64,000 nucleotides of DNA, from NCBI GenBank assembly GCA_049516595.1, contig JBEKSY010000015.1:1-64000 (forward strand), in the 5' to 3' direction. This document shows positions 26,051 to 34,800 of this stretch, piece after piece. How positions within the stretch are numbered: position 1 is the first letter of the stretch; each line of letters opens with the position of its first letter. Both the position numbers and the translations under genes were made by a program. Origin of the DNA: JBEKHT01 sp049516595. GTDB taxonomy: Bacteria > Chloroflexota > Anaerolineae > Anaerolineales > RBG-16-64-43. The notes beneath the pieces are model-generated. The model worked only from the letters and a program-made list of their open reading frames with translations, ran no database searches and was not told where the DNA came from.

Positions 26051-27529
26051 ATGCCCAGAGACGAGAAGGCTGACCCGTTCGCCCTGCGAATTGCGCTCCT
26101 GTATGCCTTCGTGAGCGCGGTCTGGATTCTTGTTTCGGACCAGGTTCTTCTGGCTCTGATACATGATCCTCAGCAGATCGCGCTGGCGGAGACCTACAAG
26201 GGCTGGGGATTCGTCCTGGTCACGGCCGTTCTTTTGTACGTTCTGCAACGACACCAGTTCGGACGAGCCGCCAAAGTCCAAGCGGAACGCGGCCGCGAGG
26301 CGGCCCGGCTTGCTGATATCCTCCAAATTGTCGCCCAGGCAATTATCGCGGTCGATCGAAACGAGCGGATCTTGGTATTCAACAAGGCGGCGGAGGAGAC
26401 CTTTGGCTATCGCAGTGAGGAAATCCTCGGCCGCCAGCTTGACCTGCTGTTGCCTGCCCCATACCCTCGCGTCTTACGCACCCTCATTGCCTCGCTGGCC
26501 GACGGATCGAGGCCTCCTCCCCCCTCATTGAAGGGTCAGGAGATCTTCGCACGTCGCCGGGACGGCCAGTCGTTTGAGGCAGAGGCTTCCATCTCCAAGC
26601 TCGAACAGGGGGGGTTGACCCTTTTCGCCATCGCGCTATCCGACGTTTCCGAGCGCAAACGAGCCGAGCAGGCTCTGCGCTTGTCCGAGGGGCAATATCG
26701 CGGCTTCCTCGAGCATGTTCCCCTCGGTGTCTACCGAAGCAATCCGCAGGGTCAACTTCTTGTAGCCAATTCTGCATTGGCCCAGATGCTTGGTTTCGAA
26801 ACGGAGGATGACCTCCTGGCCCTCAACATTGGGCGAGATCTTTATGCCGACCCTCAGGAGCGAGAGCGTTTGTTGGAGCTGCTCGATGCGGAAGGCGAGC
26901 TGCGCGGGGCCGAGCTCCGCCTGCGAAGAAGGGATGGAGAAGAAATCGTCGTGGTAGAGCACTCTCGAGCGGTCCACGACGAAGAGGGCCGCATTCTGTA
27001 CCACGAGGGGACTCTTACCGACATCACCGACCGAATCCGCGCTGAAGAGCGGTTGCGCTTCCTGAGCACGCATGATCCCTTGACTGGCCTTTACAACCGT
27101 TCCTACTATGAGGAAGAACTCGTTCGACTGGGACGGGGGCGTGCCTATCCCGTGGGTGTCATCGTTGCTGATTTGGACGGGCTAAAAGACGTCAACGACA
27201 CACGTGGGCACGAGGCCGGAGACGGTCTGCTCCGCGATGCCGCCGAGATCTTGCGGGCTGCCTTCCGCGCCGAAGACGTCGTGGCCCGCATTGGCGGGGA
27301 TGAGTTCGCCATCCTTCTGCCCAGCTCGGCGATTGCCGATGTACACCAAGCCATCCAGAGGGTCCGCGCTAAGGTCGCCGAGAGGAATCAGAATCAAGCG
27401 AGAGTGGTGCTCGGCATTTCGCTGGGATGCGGGGTGGCGCGCTCGGAGGAAGAACTGGGCAGCGCCCTGCGCGAGGCGGACGCCAGCATGTATCAGGAAA
27501 AAGTTTCTCAAAGAGAGCTGAAAAGATAG
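26051..27529 (+). CDS. Membrane PAS-PAS-GGDEF diguanylate cyclase
   Basis: A protein of 492 residues. Two membrane segments (about 12-35 and 50-67) are followed by two PAS domains (about 85-205 and 212-330) and a GGDEF domain (335-490). The active-site loop is RIGGDEF (415-419), canonical for making cyclic-di-GMP from two GTP. The product-inhibition site RxxD is intact (RAED, 406-409), five residues before the loop. The ligand or stimulus is unknown. It lies 94 bp upstream of a phosphodiesterase gene, so the two probably set a local c-di-GMP level together. Start ATG at 26051. Confidence 0.92.
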   Translation: MPRDEKADPFALRIALLYAFVSAVWILVSDQVLLALIHDPQQIALAETYKGWGFVLVTAVLLYVLQRHQFGRAAKVQAERGREAARLADILQIVAQAIIAVDRNERILVFNKAAEETFGYRSEEILGRQLDLLLPAPYPRVLRTLIASLADGSRPPPPSLKGQEIFARRRDGQSFEAEASISKLEQGGLTLFAIALSDVSERKRAEQALRLSEGQYRGFLEHVPLGVYRSNPQGQLLVANSALAQMLGFETEDDLLALNIGRDLYADPQERERLLELLDAEGELRGAELRLRRRDGEEIVVVEHSRAVHDEEGRILYHEGTLTDITDRIRAEERLRFLSTHDPLTGLYNRSYYEEELVRLGRGRAYPVGVIVADLDGLKDVNDTRGHEAGDGLLRDAAEILRAAFRAEDVVARIGGDEFAILLPSSAIADVHQAIQRVRAKVAERNQNQARVVLGISLGCGVARSEEELGSALREADASMYQEKVSQRELKR

Positions 27530-27623
27530 GGGGACTTCACGAACGGGTTGGGGCGGTGGCAGCACCCTTGGGGCCCTCTGCTTTGGTAATGGTCGCAGAA
27601 GGGGCCCGCGCTGTGGAGGATGA

Positions 27624-30347
27624 TTGACGGACGCGCCGCTGGGTCTACCCCGGGACACGACCTCATTATGCCGGCAAATCCTGGATAGGGCCGGTAAGAT
27701 CATCCAGGTCGATGAGGCTTGGCGTTGGGCGCTTGGATTCAGCCAGGACGAGGTTCAGGGTCGCTCGTTCGCGACCTTACTAACCGAGCGGTCGGCGAAA
27801 GAATTCTCGACCGCATTGGGCGAATGGATGCGGACGGGAAAGCCACGAGAGCTGAAGGTTCAAGTGGTCCGCAAGGACGGACAGGTGCAGAGCTTCAACC
27901 TTCAAGCGGAAATCAGCCCCTCGCAGGAGGGGAGAATCTCCTGCATCCTCGGCGGGGTGGCCGAAGCGCTTCCCGCCCACGAGCTGACTGTGCCCCCCGC
28001 CTCTCTCACGGACCAACTCATTGAAACAGCAACTGTCGCATTGGTTGGGCTGGACCGGGACGGCCAGGTGCGCCTTTTCAATCGGGCTGCTCAGGCGATT
28101 AGCGGATACTCTCTGGAGGAAATCCGGCAGAAAGGATGGTTCGAACTGGTTGCGACGGAAGCCAAGCGCGCAGAAGCCCGCGCCATTTTCGAACGGTGGA
28201 AGCAGCACCGCGAGCTGGCGCCATCCTGCGAGTATCCCATCCTCACCCGAACTGGTCAGGTCAGGTACATGTCCTGGCGGAATAGCGAGCTCCATGACCC
28301 TACGGGTCAGCCCATACTGGTCTACGCTGGGATGGACATTAGCGAGCATACCGCTACAGAACAACAATTGGTCGAAAACACCCAGGCCCTTGCGGCCCTC
28401 ATCCAGGCTTCCCCTCTTCCCATCATCGCTATCGACAGAGAGGGTCACGTCCGGATCTGGAACCCCGCCGCCGAGCAGACCTTTGGCTGGGGCCGCGACG
28501 AGGTCCTGGGGCAGGCATTGCCGACGGTTCCCCCAGAAGAGGAAGCTGAGTATCGGCAGCTGCGAGAGCGCGTCTTTCAGGGAGGGCAAATCGGAGGTAC
28601 GGAGATCCGTCGCGTCCGCAAAGATGGTGGGCCGATCGATCTGAATATTTTCACCTCCCCTCTGTATGATGCCGAGGGCAAGGTGAGCGGAGCGATGGCC
28701 GTCTACATGGAGGCCACCGACCAGAGGCAGATTCAGCAAGAGCTTCAACTGCGGCTCGCTGAGCTTGAGGCGGTCAACCGGATATCAACTACGCTGCGCT
28801 CCGCCTCAACCATAGGGGAAATGGTTCCGATTCTGCTGGACGAAATACTAGCCGTTCTCAGTATTCAGACTGGGGCCATATACCTGAGGGATTATCTGGA
28901 CGGAGGGATCCGGGAGGTGACGGTACGTGGGTGGCTTGCCAAAGCGGCCTCGAAGTACCGCGAGGGCGAGCGAAGCCTTGCCGGACACGTGCTCTCCAGC
29001 GGGACCGCGTATCTGATTGAGGACTTCTCCGCGGACCCCTGGACCCCCGAAGAGATGAAGGCGACCCTTCCCCACGGTTGGGCTGGGGCGGCGGTTCCGA
29101 TTCGTTCGGCTCAGGAGGTGGTCGGGATTATCTTGATCGCGGTGGAACGACCGCGCTCGGTTGAGAAGGCCGAGCTCAATTTGCTCGGGACGATTGCAGA
29201 AATCGCTGGCAACGCCATACATCGCATGCGCCTGCACGCGGACATGGAGGCCAACCTCGACCGCCTGACCGCCCTTCACTCCATCGAACTGGCCATCAGC
29301 GCCAGCACGGATCTGCGCGTGACCCTGGAGATTCTCCTGGACAAGGTGACCGGCTTGCTCCAGGTCAGCGCCGCTGATGTCCTCCTGCTCAAATCGCACA
29401 GTCAAACCTTGGAATATGCCGCCGGTCGAGGCTTTCGAGGCGGCGCCACAACCAAGGCTCGCTGGCGACTTGGAGAAGGACTGGCGGGTCGGGCGGCTCT
29501 GGAACGCCGCGTGCTGACCGTCCTGGATCTGCCCTCCGATTCGAAGGTTTCTTTCAGCGAGGTTCGCCCACCCCGCTCCCGCTTCCTCGAAGGCGAAGGG
29601 TTTATCTCCCAGGTCGTCGCCCCCTTGATCGCCAAAGGGGAGGTCAAGGGGGTGCTGGAGATTTTTCACCGTGCCCCTCTCAACCCCAGCCCGGAATGGC
29701 TGGAGTTCCTGCAGACCCTGGCGGGCCAAGCCGCCATCGCGATCGAAAACGCTTCCCTGCTGGACGACCTGCAGCGCTCCAATTTGGAACTCATGCTCGC
29801 ATATGACGCGACCCTGGAAGGATGGTCGCGGGCCCTGGACCTGCGAGACCGCGAGACGGAAGGTCATACCCAGCGGGTAGCCGAGCTGGCCCTCCGCCTA
29901 GCTCGCACGATGGGTTTTCCCGCCGAGAGGCTGGAGCATGTCCGGCGAGGCGCGCTCCTGCACGACATCGGAAAAATGGGGATCCCTGATGGAATTCTCC
30001 TGAAACCCGGGCCGCTTACGGAAGAGGAATGGCAGGTGATGCGGATGCATCCGGTGTACGCACGAGACCTTCTCTATCCCATCACTTACCTGCGTCAGGC
30101 CATCGATATTCCCTTCTGCCACCATGAGAAGTGGGACGGGACCGGCTATCCGCGCGGTCTGAAAGGAGAGGAAATCCCGCTCCCGGCCAGGATCTTCGCC
30201 GTGGTCGACGTCTGGGATGCCCTTCTCTCGGACCGGCCCTACCGGGCAGCCTGGTCCAAAGAGAAGGCTCTGGCCCACCTGCAGGAGCAGTCCGGAAAGC
30301 ATTTCGATCCCAAGGTGGTGGACGTGTTCTTGAGCTTCGAACTCTAG
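27624..30347 (+). CDS. PAS-GAF-HD-GYP cyclic-di-GMP phosphodiesterase
   Basis: A soluble protein of 907 residues beginning with TTG at 27624, four bases behind GGAGG; no better start is available. Three PAS domains (about 15-115, 128-245, 250-370) precede two GAF domains (about 385-535 and 548-712) and an HD-GYP output domain (725-907). The catalytic residues are canonical: HDIGK (H780, D781, K784), GIPD, and HHEKWDGTGYP. It should hydrolyse c-di-GMP. The last GAF plus HD-GYP is closely similar to the C-terminus of the 1253-residue protein at 31.8 kb, indicating a local duplication. Confidence 0.93.
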   Translation: MTDAPLGLPRDTTSLCRQILDRAGKIIQVDEAWRWALGFSQDEVQGRSFATLLTERSAKEFSTALGEWMRTGKPRELKVQVVRKDGQVQSFNLQAEISPSQEGRISCILGGVAEALPAHELTVPPASLTDQLIETATVALVGLDRDGQVRLFNRAAQAISGYSLEEIRQKGWFELVATEAKRAEARAIFERWKQHRELAPSCEYPILTRTGQVRYMSWRNSELHDPTGQPILVYAGMDISEHTATEQQLVENTQALAALIQASPLPIIAIDREGHVRIWNPAAEQTFGWGRDEVLGQALPTVPPEEEAEYRQLRERVFQGGQIGGTEIRRVRKDGGPIDLNIFTSPLYDAEGKVSGAMAVYMEATDQRQIQQELQLRLAELEAVNRISTTLRSASTIGEMVPILLDEILAVLSIQTGAIYLRDYLDGGIREVTVRGWLAKAASKYREGERSLAGHVLSSGTAYLIEDFSADPWTPEEMKATLPHGWAGAAVPIRSAQEVVGIILIAVERPRSVEKAELNLLGTIAEIAGNAIHRMRLHADMEANLDRLTALHSIELAISASTDLRVTLEILLDKVTGLLQVSAADVLLLKSHSQTLEYAAGRGFRGGATTKARWRLGEGLAGRAALERRVLTVLDLPSDSKVSFSEVRPPRSRFLEGEGFISQVVAPLIAKGEVKGVLEIFHRAPLNPSPEWLEFLQTLAGQAAIAIENASLLDDLQRSNLELMLAYDATLEGWSRALDLRDRETEGHTQRVAELALRLARTMGFPAERLEHVRRGALLHDIGKMGIPDGILLKPGPLTEEEWQVMRMHPVYARDLLYPITYLRQAIDIPFCHHEKWDGTGYPRGLKGEEIPLPARIFAVVDVWDALLSDRPYRAAWSKEKALAHLQEQSGKHFDPKVVDVFLSFEL

Positions 30348-30370
30348 GCGGACGGCGAGAGGCAGGCCAC

Positions 30371-30399
30371 TTGTGTCGAGCCAGGACCACCCCTATAAT
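30371..30399 (+). promoter_or_regulatory. Promoter of the ComX-like peptide gene
   Basis: TTGTGT (30371-30376), 17-bp spacer, perfect TATAAT (30394-30399). It lies just after the upstream stop codon and predicts transcription from about 30406, 99 nt before the peptide ATG. Confidence 0.6.
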
Positions 30400-30504
30400 C
30401 ATCCGAAGCATCTCAAATTGCCTGACAGTTCCATTCCCCAGGGGCCCGGAGGCAGGCTCCAACCGGAACAGCTTGAACTTAGCCCGGAGAGGAGGTGAGC
30501 GAGG

Positions 30505-30660
30505 ATGACCATGAGCGCGGAGGAGTTCTATGCTCGACTCCAGTCAGAGGAAGAGACTGGATTGATCGCCGACCTGCGGCCACTTACGGAGATTCGGGAG
30601 CCCGAGCAGGTAGTGAAGGCAACGAGGAGTCCACAAGGGTACTGGTTCGGGTGGAACTAG
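30505..30660 (+). CDS. Candidate ComX-like pheromone precursor (51 residues)
   Basis: A short gene with ATG at 30505, behind GGAGAGGAGGTGAG. It encodes 51 residues. An acidic amphipathic N-terminal half (EEFYARLQSEEETGLIADL) leads to a basic spacer and the tail SPQGYWFGWN, with Trp47 and Trp50 five and two residues from the end. Bacillus ComX precursors are 50-60 residues, share an LI-containing N-terminal half, and carry a Trp three or four residues from the end that is prenylated by ComQ. Here a prenyl synthase follows and a ComP-like receptor comes after it. The peptide's identity is inferred from size, tail and context; sequence identity to known ComX is low. Confidence 0.6.
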   Translation: MTMSAEEFYARLQSEEETGLIADLRPLTEIREPEQVVKATRSPQGYWFGWN

Positions 30661-30726
30661 GGAGGCATGTCGGTTTGAAACATATCGCATCAAGAGCCTA
30701 GCCGGCAAGCCTCGTTAGTGGTAGAA

Positions 30727-30762
30727 ACGATCGTAGCGTGTTCTTGCACACGCTACGATCGT
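30727..30762 (+). terminator. 15-bp perfect hairpin between peptide gene and prenyl synthase
   Basis: Arms ACGATCGTAGCGTGT / ACACGCTACGATCGT, six-base loop, 66 bp after the peptide stop. No U-run on the plus strand. It could partially terminate or stabilise the peptide mRNA so that the peptide exceeds the downstream proteins. Confidence 0.6.
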
Positions 30763-30861
30763 CGCGGACTGGGATAGATCTCCCCCGATCAGAAGCGAGG
30801 ACTTGGCATCATTCCCGCTCAGGTGTCACGAGTTCACCAGGCAAGATCTGATTTCTCTCGA

Positions 30862-31845
30862 ATGCGAACGAACCCAATGGAATCACTGTTTGAGCGCGAG
30901 AAGGCAAGGTTGCTCTCCCATCCAAGCGTCACTAGGTGGGCAGACCTAGAGGGTTGCCTTCGCACAGTGCTCGCCTCTCCTCGTCATGACTGGGAATTAC
31001 CATCTCTCGCCTGCAAGGCGGTGGGGGGCGACCCGCAGGCGGTGGGGCCGGCAGCCGCCGCGTTGATCTGCGAGCAACTATCAATCACGCTGGTTGACGA
31101 CGTCCTTGACGAGGATCCCAGAGGCCTTCACAATACGATCGGATCAGGGCGGGTAGCAAACATCTCCTTGGCGCTGGTCGGCCTTGCGTTCGAACTTGTC
31201 AAAGATCTGCAAGTCGAGCCCTGGCGCAAACTGGCCATCATCATGTCCCTGGCGAGCATGGAGCTTGAAACGGCGTACGGCCAGCACTTAGATGTTACCG
31301 AGCCTAGGACGGAAGAGAGCTATTGGAAGATCCTGCAAAGAAAGAGCACCCCTTATTATGCTGTAGCCTTGTCCGTCGGCGCCCTGGCTGGCGGGGCAAG
31401 CCTGGAGATCTCACAGAAGGTGAGCGAAATAGGAGGCCTGATCGGGGAGATCACGCAGATCTATGACGACCTCACCGATGCTCTTCAAACCCCGGCCAAT
31501 CCGGACTGGAACCGCCCAGGAGCAAACCTGGCGATCCTCTACGCGATCAGCGCTCCTCATCCCGACCAGGAAGCGTTCAAAGGAGACCTTGCGACCATCG
31601 CCGACGACAAAACTCTTCGCCACGCTCAGGGTCTGCTAATTCGCTCGGGCGCCGTCAGCTACTGCGCGTATCATGTCGCTCAAAGGGTCCGGGCCGCTAG
31701 GGCGCTCGTCCACCGGACCGGGTTCGCTGACCCTGATCCTCTTCTGACCTTGCTCTCCAGCCAGGCTGCTCCCCTATCGCGACTCTTGAGTGAGCTAGGG
31801 GTCTCCAGACCCCTGGACCTCCTGACAGAGGAACATGAAGTCTAG
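30862..31845 (+). CDS. ComQ-like polyprenyl synthase (isoprenyl transferase)
   Basis: A protein of about 327 residues with the isoprenyl-diphosphate synthase fold. The first Asp-rich motif is LVDDVLDED (DDxxD) and the second is IYDDLTDAL (DDxxD). Between them are the conserved GQHLD and QRKSTPYYAVAL. In housekeeping enzymes this fold makes prenyl diphosphates; in Bacillus ComQ it transfers a prenyl group to Trp of ComX. The position between a Trp-tailed peptide gene and a ComP-like receptor gene argues for the second role. Starts are uncertain (GTG 30823, ATG 30862, ATG 30877); none has a strong ribosome site. The 3' end overlaps the receptor gene by 11 bases. Confidence 0.8.
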   Translation: MRTNPMESLFEREKARLLSHPSVTRWADLEGCLRTVLASPRHDWELPSLACKAVGGDPQAVGPAAAALICEQLSITLVDDVLDEDPRGLHNTIGSGRVANISLALVGLAFELVKDLQVEPWRKLAIIMSLASMELETAYGQHLDVTEPRTEESYWKILQRKSTPYYAVALSVGALAGGASLEISQKVSEIGGLIGEITQIYDDLTDALQTPANPDWNRPGANLAILYAISAPHPDQEAFKGDLATIADDKTLRHAQGLLIRSGAVSYCAYHVAQRVRAARALVHRTGFADPDPLLTLLSSQAAPLSRLLSELGVSRPLDLLTEEHEV

Positions 31846-34800
31846 AATTGTGCGGAATGGGCCGGTGGGGCTGGCCGGAGCTCTCTTGCTTTCCTTCGCT
31901 GCCCTCGCCTTTTCCGCGTTCTATGCGTTGCAGGCGGCCTTTCTCCTTCCCTACCCCGGGTTGAGTTTCGGGCCGGACTGGATCATCGTAGGAATTACGC
32001 CCTGCGAGGTCCAGGAAAGTTGGTGCCACCACAACCAAGGTCTGCTGCAGGTCGGAGACCGCCTGACGAGAGTGGGGGACCTGACCTACGAGCAGTTCCG
32101 GACGGCTCGCACCCAAGTCCCCTTCGCGGGGAACCTGCCTGGGGATCTTGTTCCTGTTCAATACCTGCGCCAGGGAGTCCAAGGTGAAGCCCTTTGGCAA
32201 ATGCAAGGGGCTACGCTGGCCTTGACCCTGAGTCGGCTAGCGGGCATCCTTCTCTTCCTCCCGTTCTGGGCAGTCGGGACTATTGTCTTACTGCTTGCAC
32301 GGCCAAGGGACAACAGGGCGATCCTGCTCACCTTGCAGAACTTTGTCACCGCCGCATGGGTGTCTGCTGGAGCCGTCTCATTCCTGCAAGGAGCCTTTTC
32401 TTCCCAAGTCCTGCACTCGCTCTCTTGGGTGCTAGCTCCCCTTTACTTGCATCTGCATTTGGCGGTGCCAAACTCGCTCTTCCCGCGTCTCCGGAAGGGC
32501 CTGCTCCCAGCCCTCTATGGAGCATCGGCCGTCCTGGCGTCCCTGGAGCTACCGCGCTTCCTCCCCGATCAGGTCTACCTTGTCCCGATTCTCGTTCTCA
32601 TCGCCGGGTCCCTGTCGATTCTCTTCTACCGCTTGCTGCGAGGAGACCTCGCGGACCGGCCGGCGGTGCGGCTGATGCTCGCCGCCATTGCACTCGCCTT
32701 TGGGCCGGGGCTTATTCTGGTCCTCATTCCCAATCTCCTCGGGGAGCCGACCTACCAGAGCGTTGGCCCGAACATTTCCGTCTTTGCTTTGCCGCTCTTG
32801 CCGGGGCTCTACGCCTTTGCGATCTACCGCAAGCGCCTCGGCAACCTGGAGCTTCGTGCCAACCGTGTTCTTACCTTCTACAGCTTCGCCCTCTTGTATG
32901 CCACGGCCTTCGTGCTCACCTACATGCTCGGCTCCCGGCTGATTCATCTTCCCAGCCCGGCCTTGGCCTTCAGCCTGGTCATCTCCCTCGTCTTTGTTGT
33001 GGCTGCGCAGCCTGTCTACATCGCCTTTCGAAAGTTGGCGGAAAGGTTGCTCTACGGAGCCCATTTCCAACCCGCGGAAATCGTTCGCGTGTTCGCCAAC
33101 CGGCTGCCCACAGCAACCTCCAAGGAAGCCGTCGCTCACCTGCTCGAAAGTGATGTGACGAGCAGTCTCCTCATCCGACAGTCGGCGCTGGTTCTGCTCC
33201 GCAACGAACGGGCGGAAATCATCTACCAAACGGGGATCGAGATTGAGGCCTCCAGCCTGGGAGAGGATCAGATCCGCGGACTGACCGCCTCGGCCGGAAA
33301 GTACCATGTGCCCGAAGAGACTGAAGGCCCCTTTGGGTGGGTTCGCCTAGCCATCCCGGTTGAGACCGGAGGCGAGATCATCGGCCTGTGGCTCTTGGGC
33401 CGCCGCGACCCGGACGACTTTTACCCGCAGAGGGACATCCGCCTGCTATTCACACTCGCGAGCGAACTGACTATTTCGCTTGAATCTCTCCGCCTGGTCG
33501 ACGAAAGCAAACGCCGGGCGAATGAGTTCGAGGCGCTCTACCAAACAGCACGAGACCTGACGACCAAGGAGGACCTCAACTCCCTCCTGCGCACGGTAGT
33601 GGAAAGGGCCATCGCGCTGGTGGACGCCCAAACAGGCGGGATCTTCCTCCCCCAGGGGGAAGGGAGAAAACTCAAATTGGCGATCGCGGTCGGATCCGCG
33701 GCTGAAGAGCAACTCGCGGCCATGGAAGGCGATGGATTCGACCCGGAAGCCCTGGAATTGAGGGCGCCGGTCTTGGTGAATGACTTCGATCGCGGCCCCA
33801 ATCGAAACTTCATCGCGAGAACACATGGCGTTCGAGCCTACGTTCGCTGCCCGATTCTTCAAGAAGAGGAACTTGCAGGATTGCTGGTGGTTGCCATGAC
33901 CGCTGGAGCCGCGGACCAATTCACCCACGCGGATGTGCGGCTGCTCAGCCTCTTCGCCTCTCTGGCCAGCAACATGATCCGCACGGCGCTACTCTATGAT
34001 GAGACCCGGCAGCGAGCGGAACAACTCAAGCTTCTTTACGACGCCGGGCTGGGGCTCAACAGCCTGCTGGACCCCAAGGAACAGCTCAAGTTGCTCTTCC
34101 AGAGCGCCCTGCAGGCTCTGCAGGCAGACGAGGCCGAGTTCTTCCGCCACGACGCGGCCTCCGGCGAGCTGAAAGGGGAGATGGTGCTCGGGATCGATCC
34201 GGCCCATTCCTCGGAGTGGAAAGAACTCAGTTTCCCTGAGGGTGCCAGTGCTGGGCCGGCAGGTTGGGTGGCCGCCCGGCGCGAGGCCATCAACCTCCCC
34301 GACGCGCCCACTTTCCCCGGATGGGTGACGGTCGACCCCCGGGTTCATTCTGGGATCTGGGCGCCGATCGAGAGAGAAGGGAGGCTGCTCGGGGTATTCG
34401 GCGTGACCAGCACCCGGGGTTCGGCGTTTTCCAACCAGGACGTCGACCTGCTTCTCCTCTTCGCCAATCAGGCGGCCGTGGCCATGGAAAACGCCCGCCT
34501 GTTCACCGAAACCGAGCTTCGCTTGCGGCGCATGTCTTCCTCAAGAAGCATCGACACCGCCATCACGGGCAGCCTGGATCTGCGAGTGACCCTCAACGTC
34601 CTCCTGGATCAAGTCACAACCCAACTGGGAATGGACGCGGCAGACGTCTTGCTCTTCAATCCGCATACCCAGCTCCTGGAGTTCGCCGCCGGACGAGGCT
34701 TCCGGTCTCGAGCCCTTCAGAACACCCGTCTCCAAGTAGGAAAGGGTCTGGCTGGGCGAGCGGCGCTCGAGCGCGAAATTGTTCACATCTCCGACCTGAT

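Noticed and set aside
25727..26326. A 199-codon minus-strand frame
   Set aside because: Half of it lies opposite the diguanylate cyclase N-terminus; no independent support.
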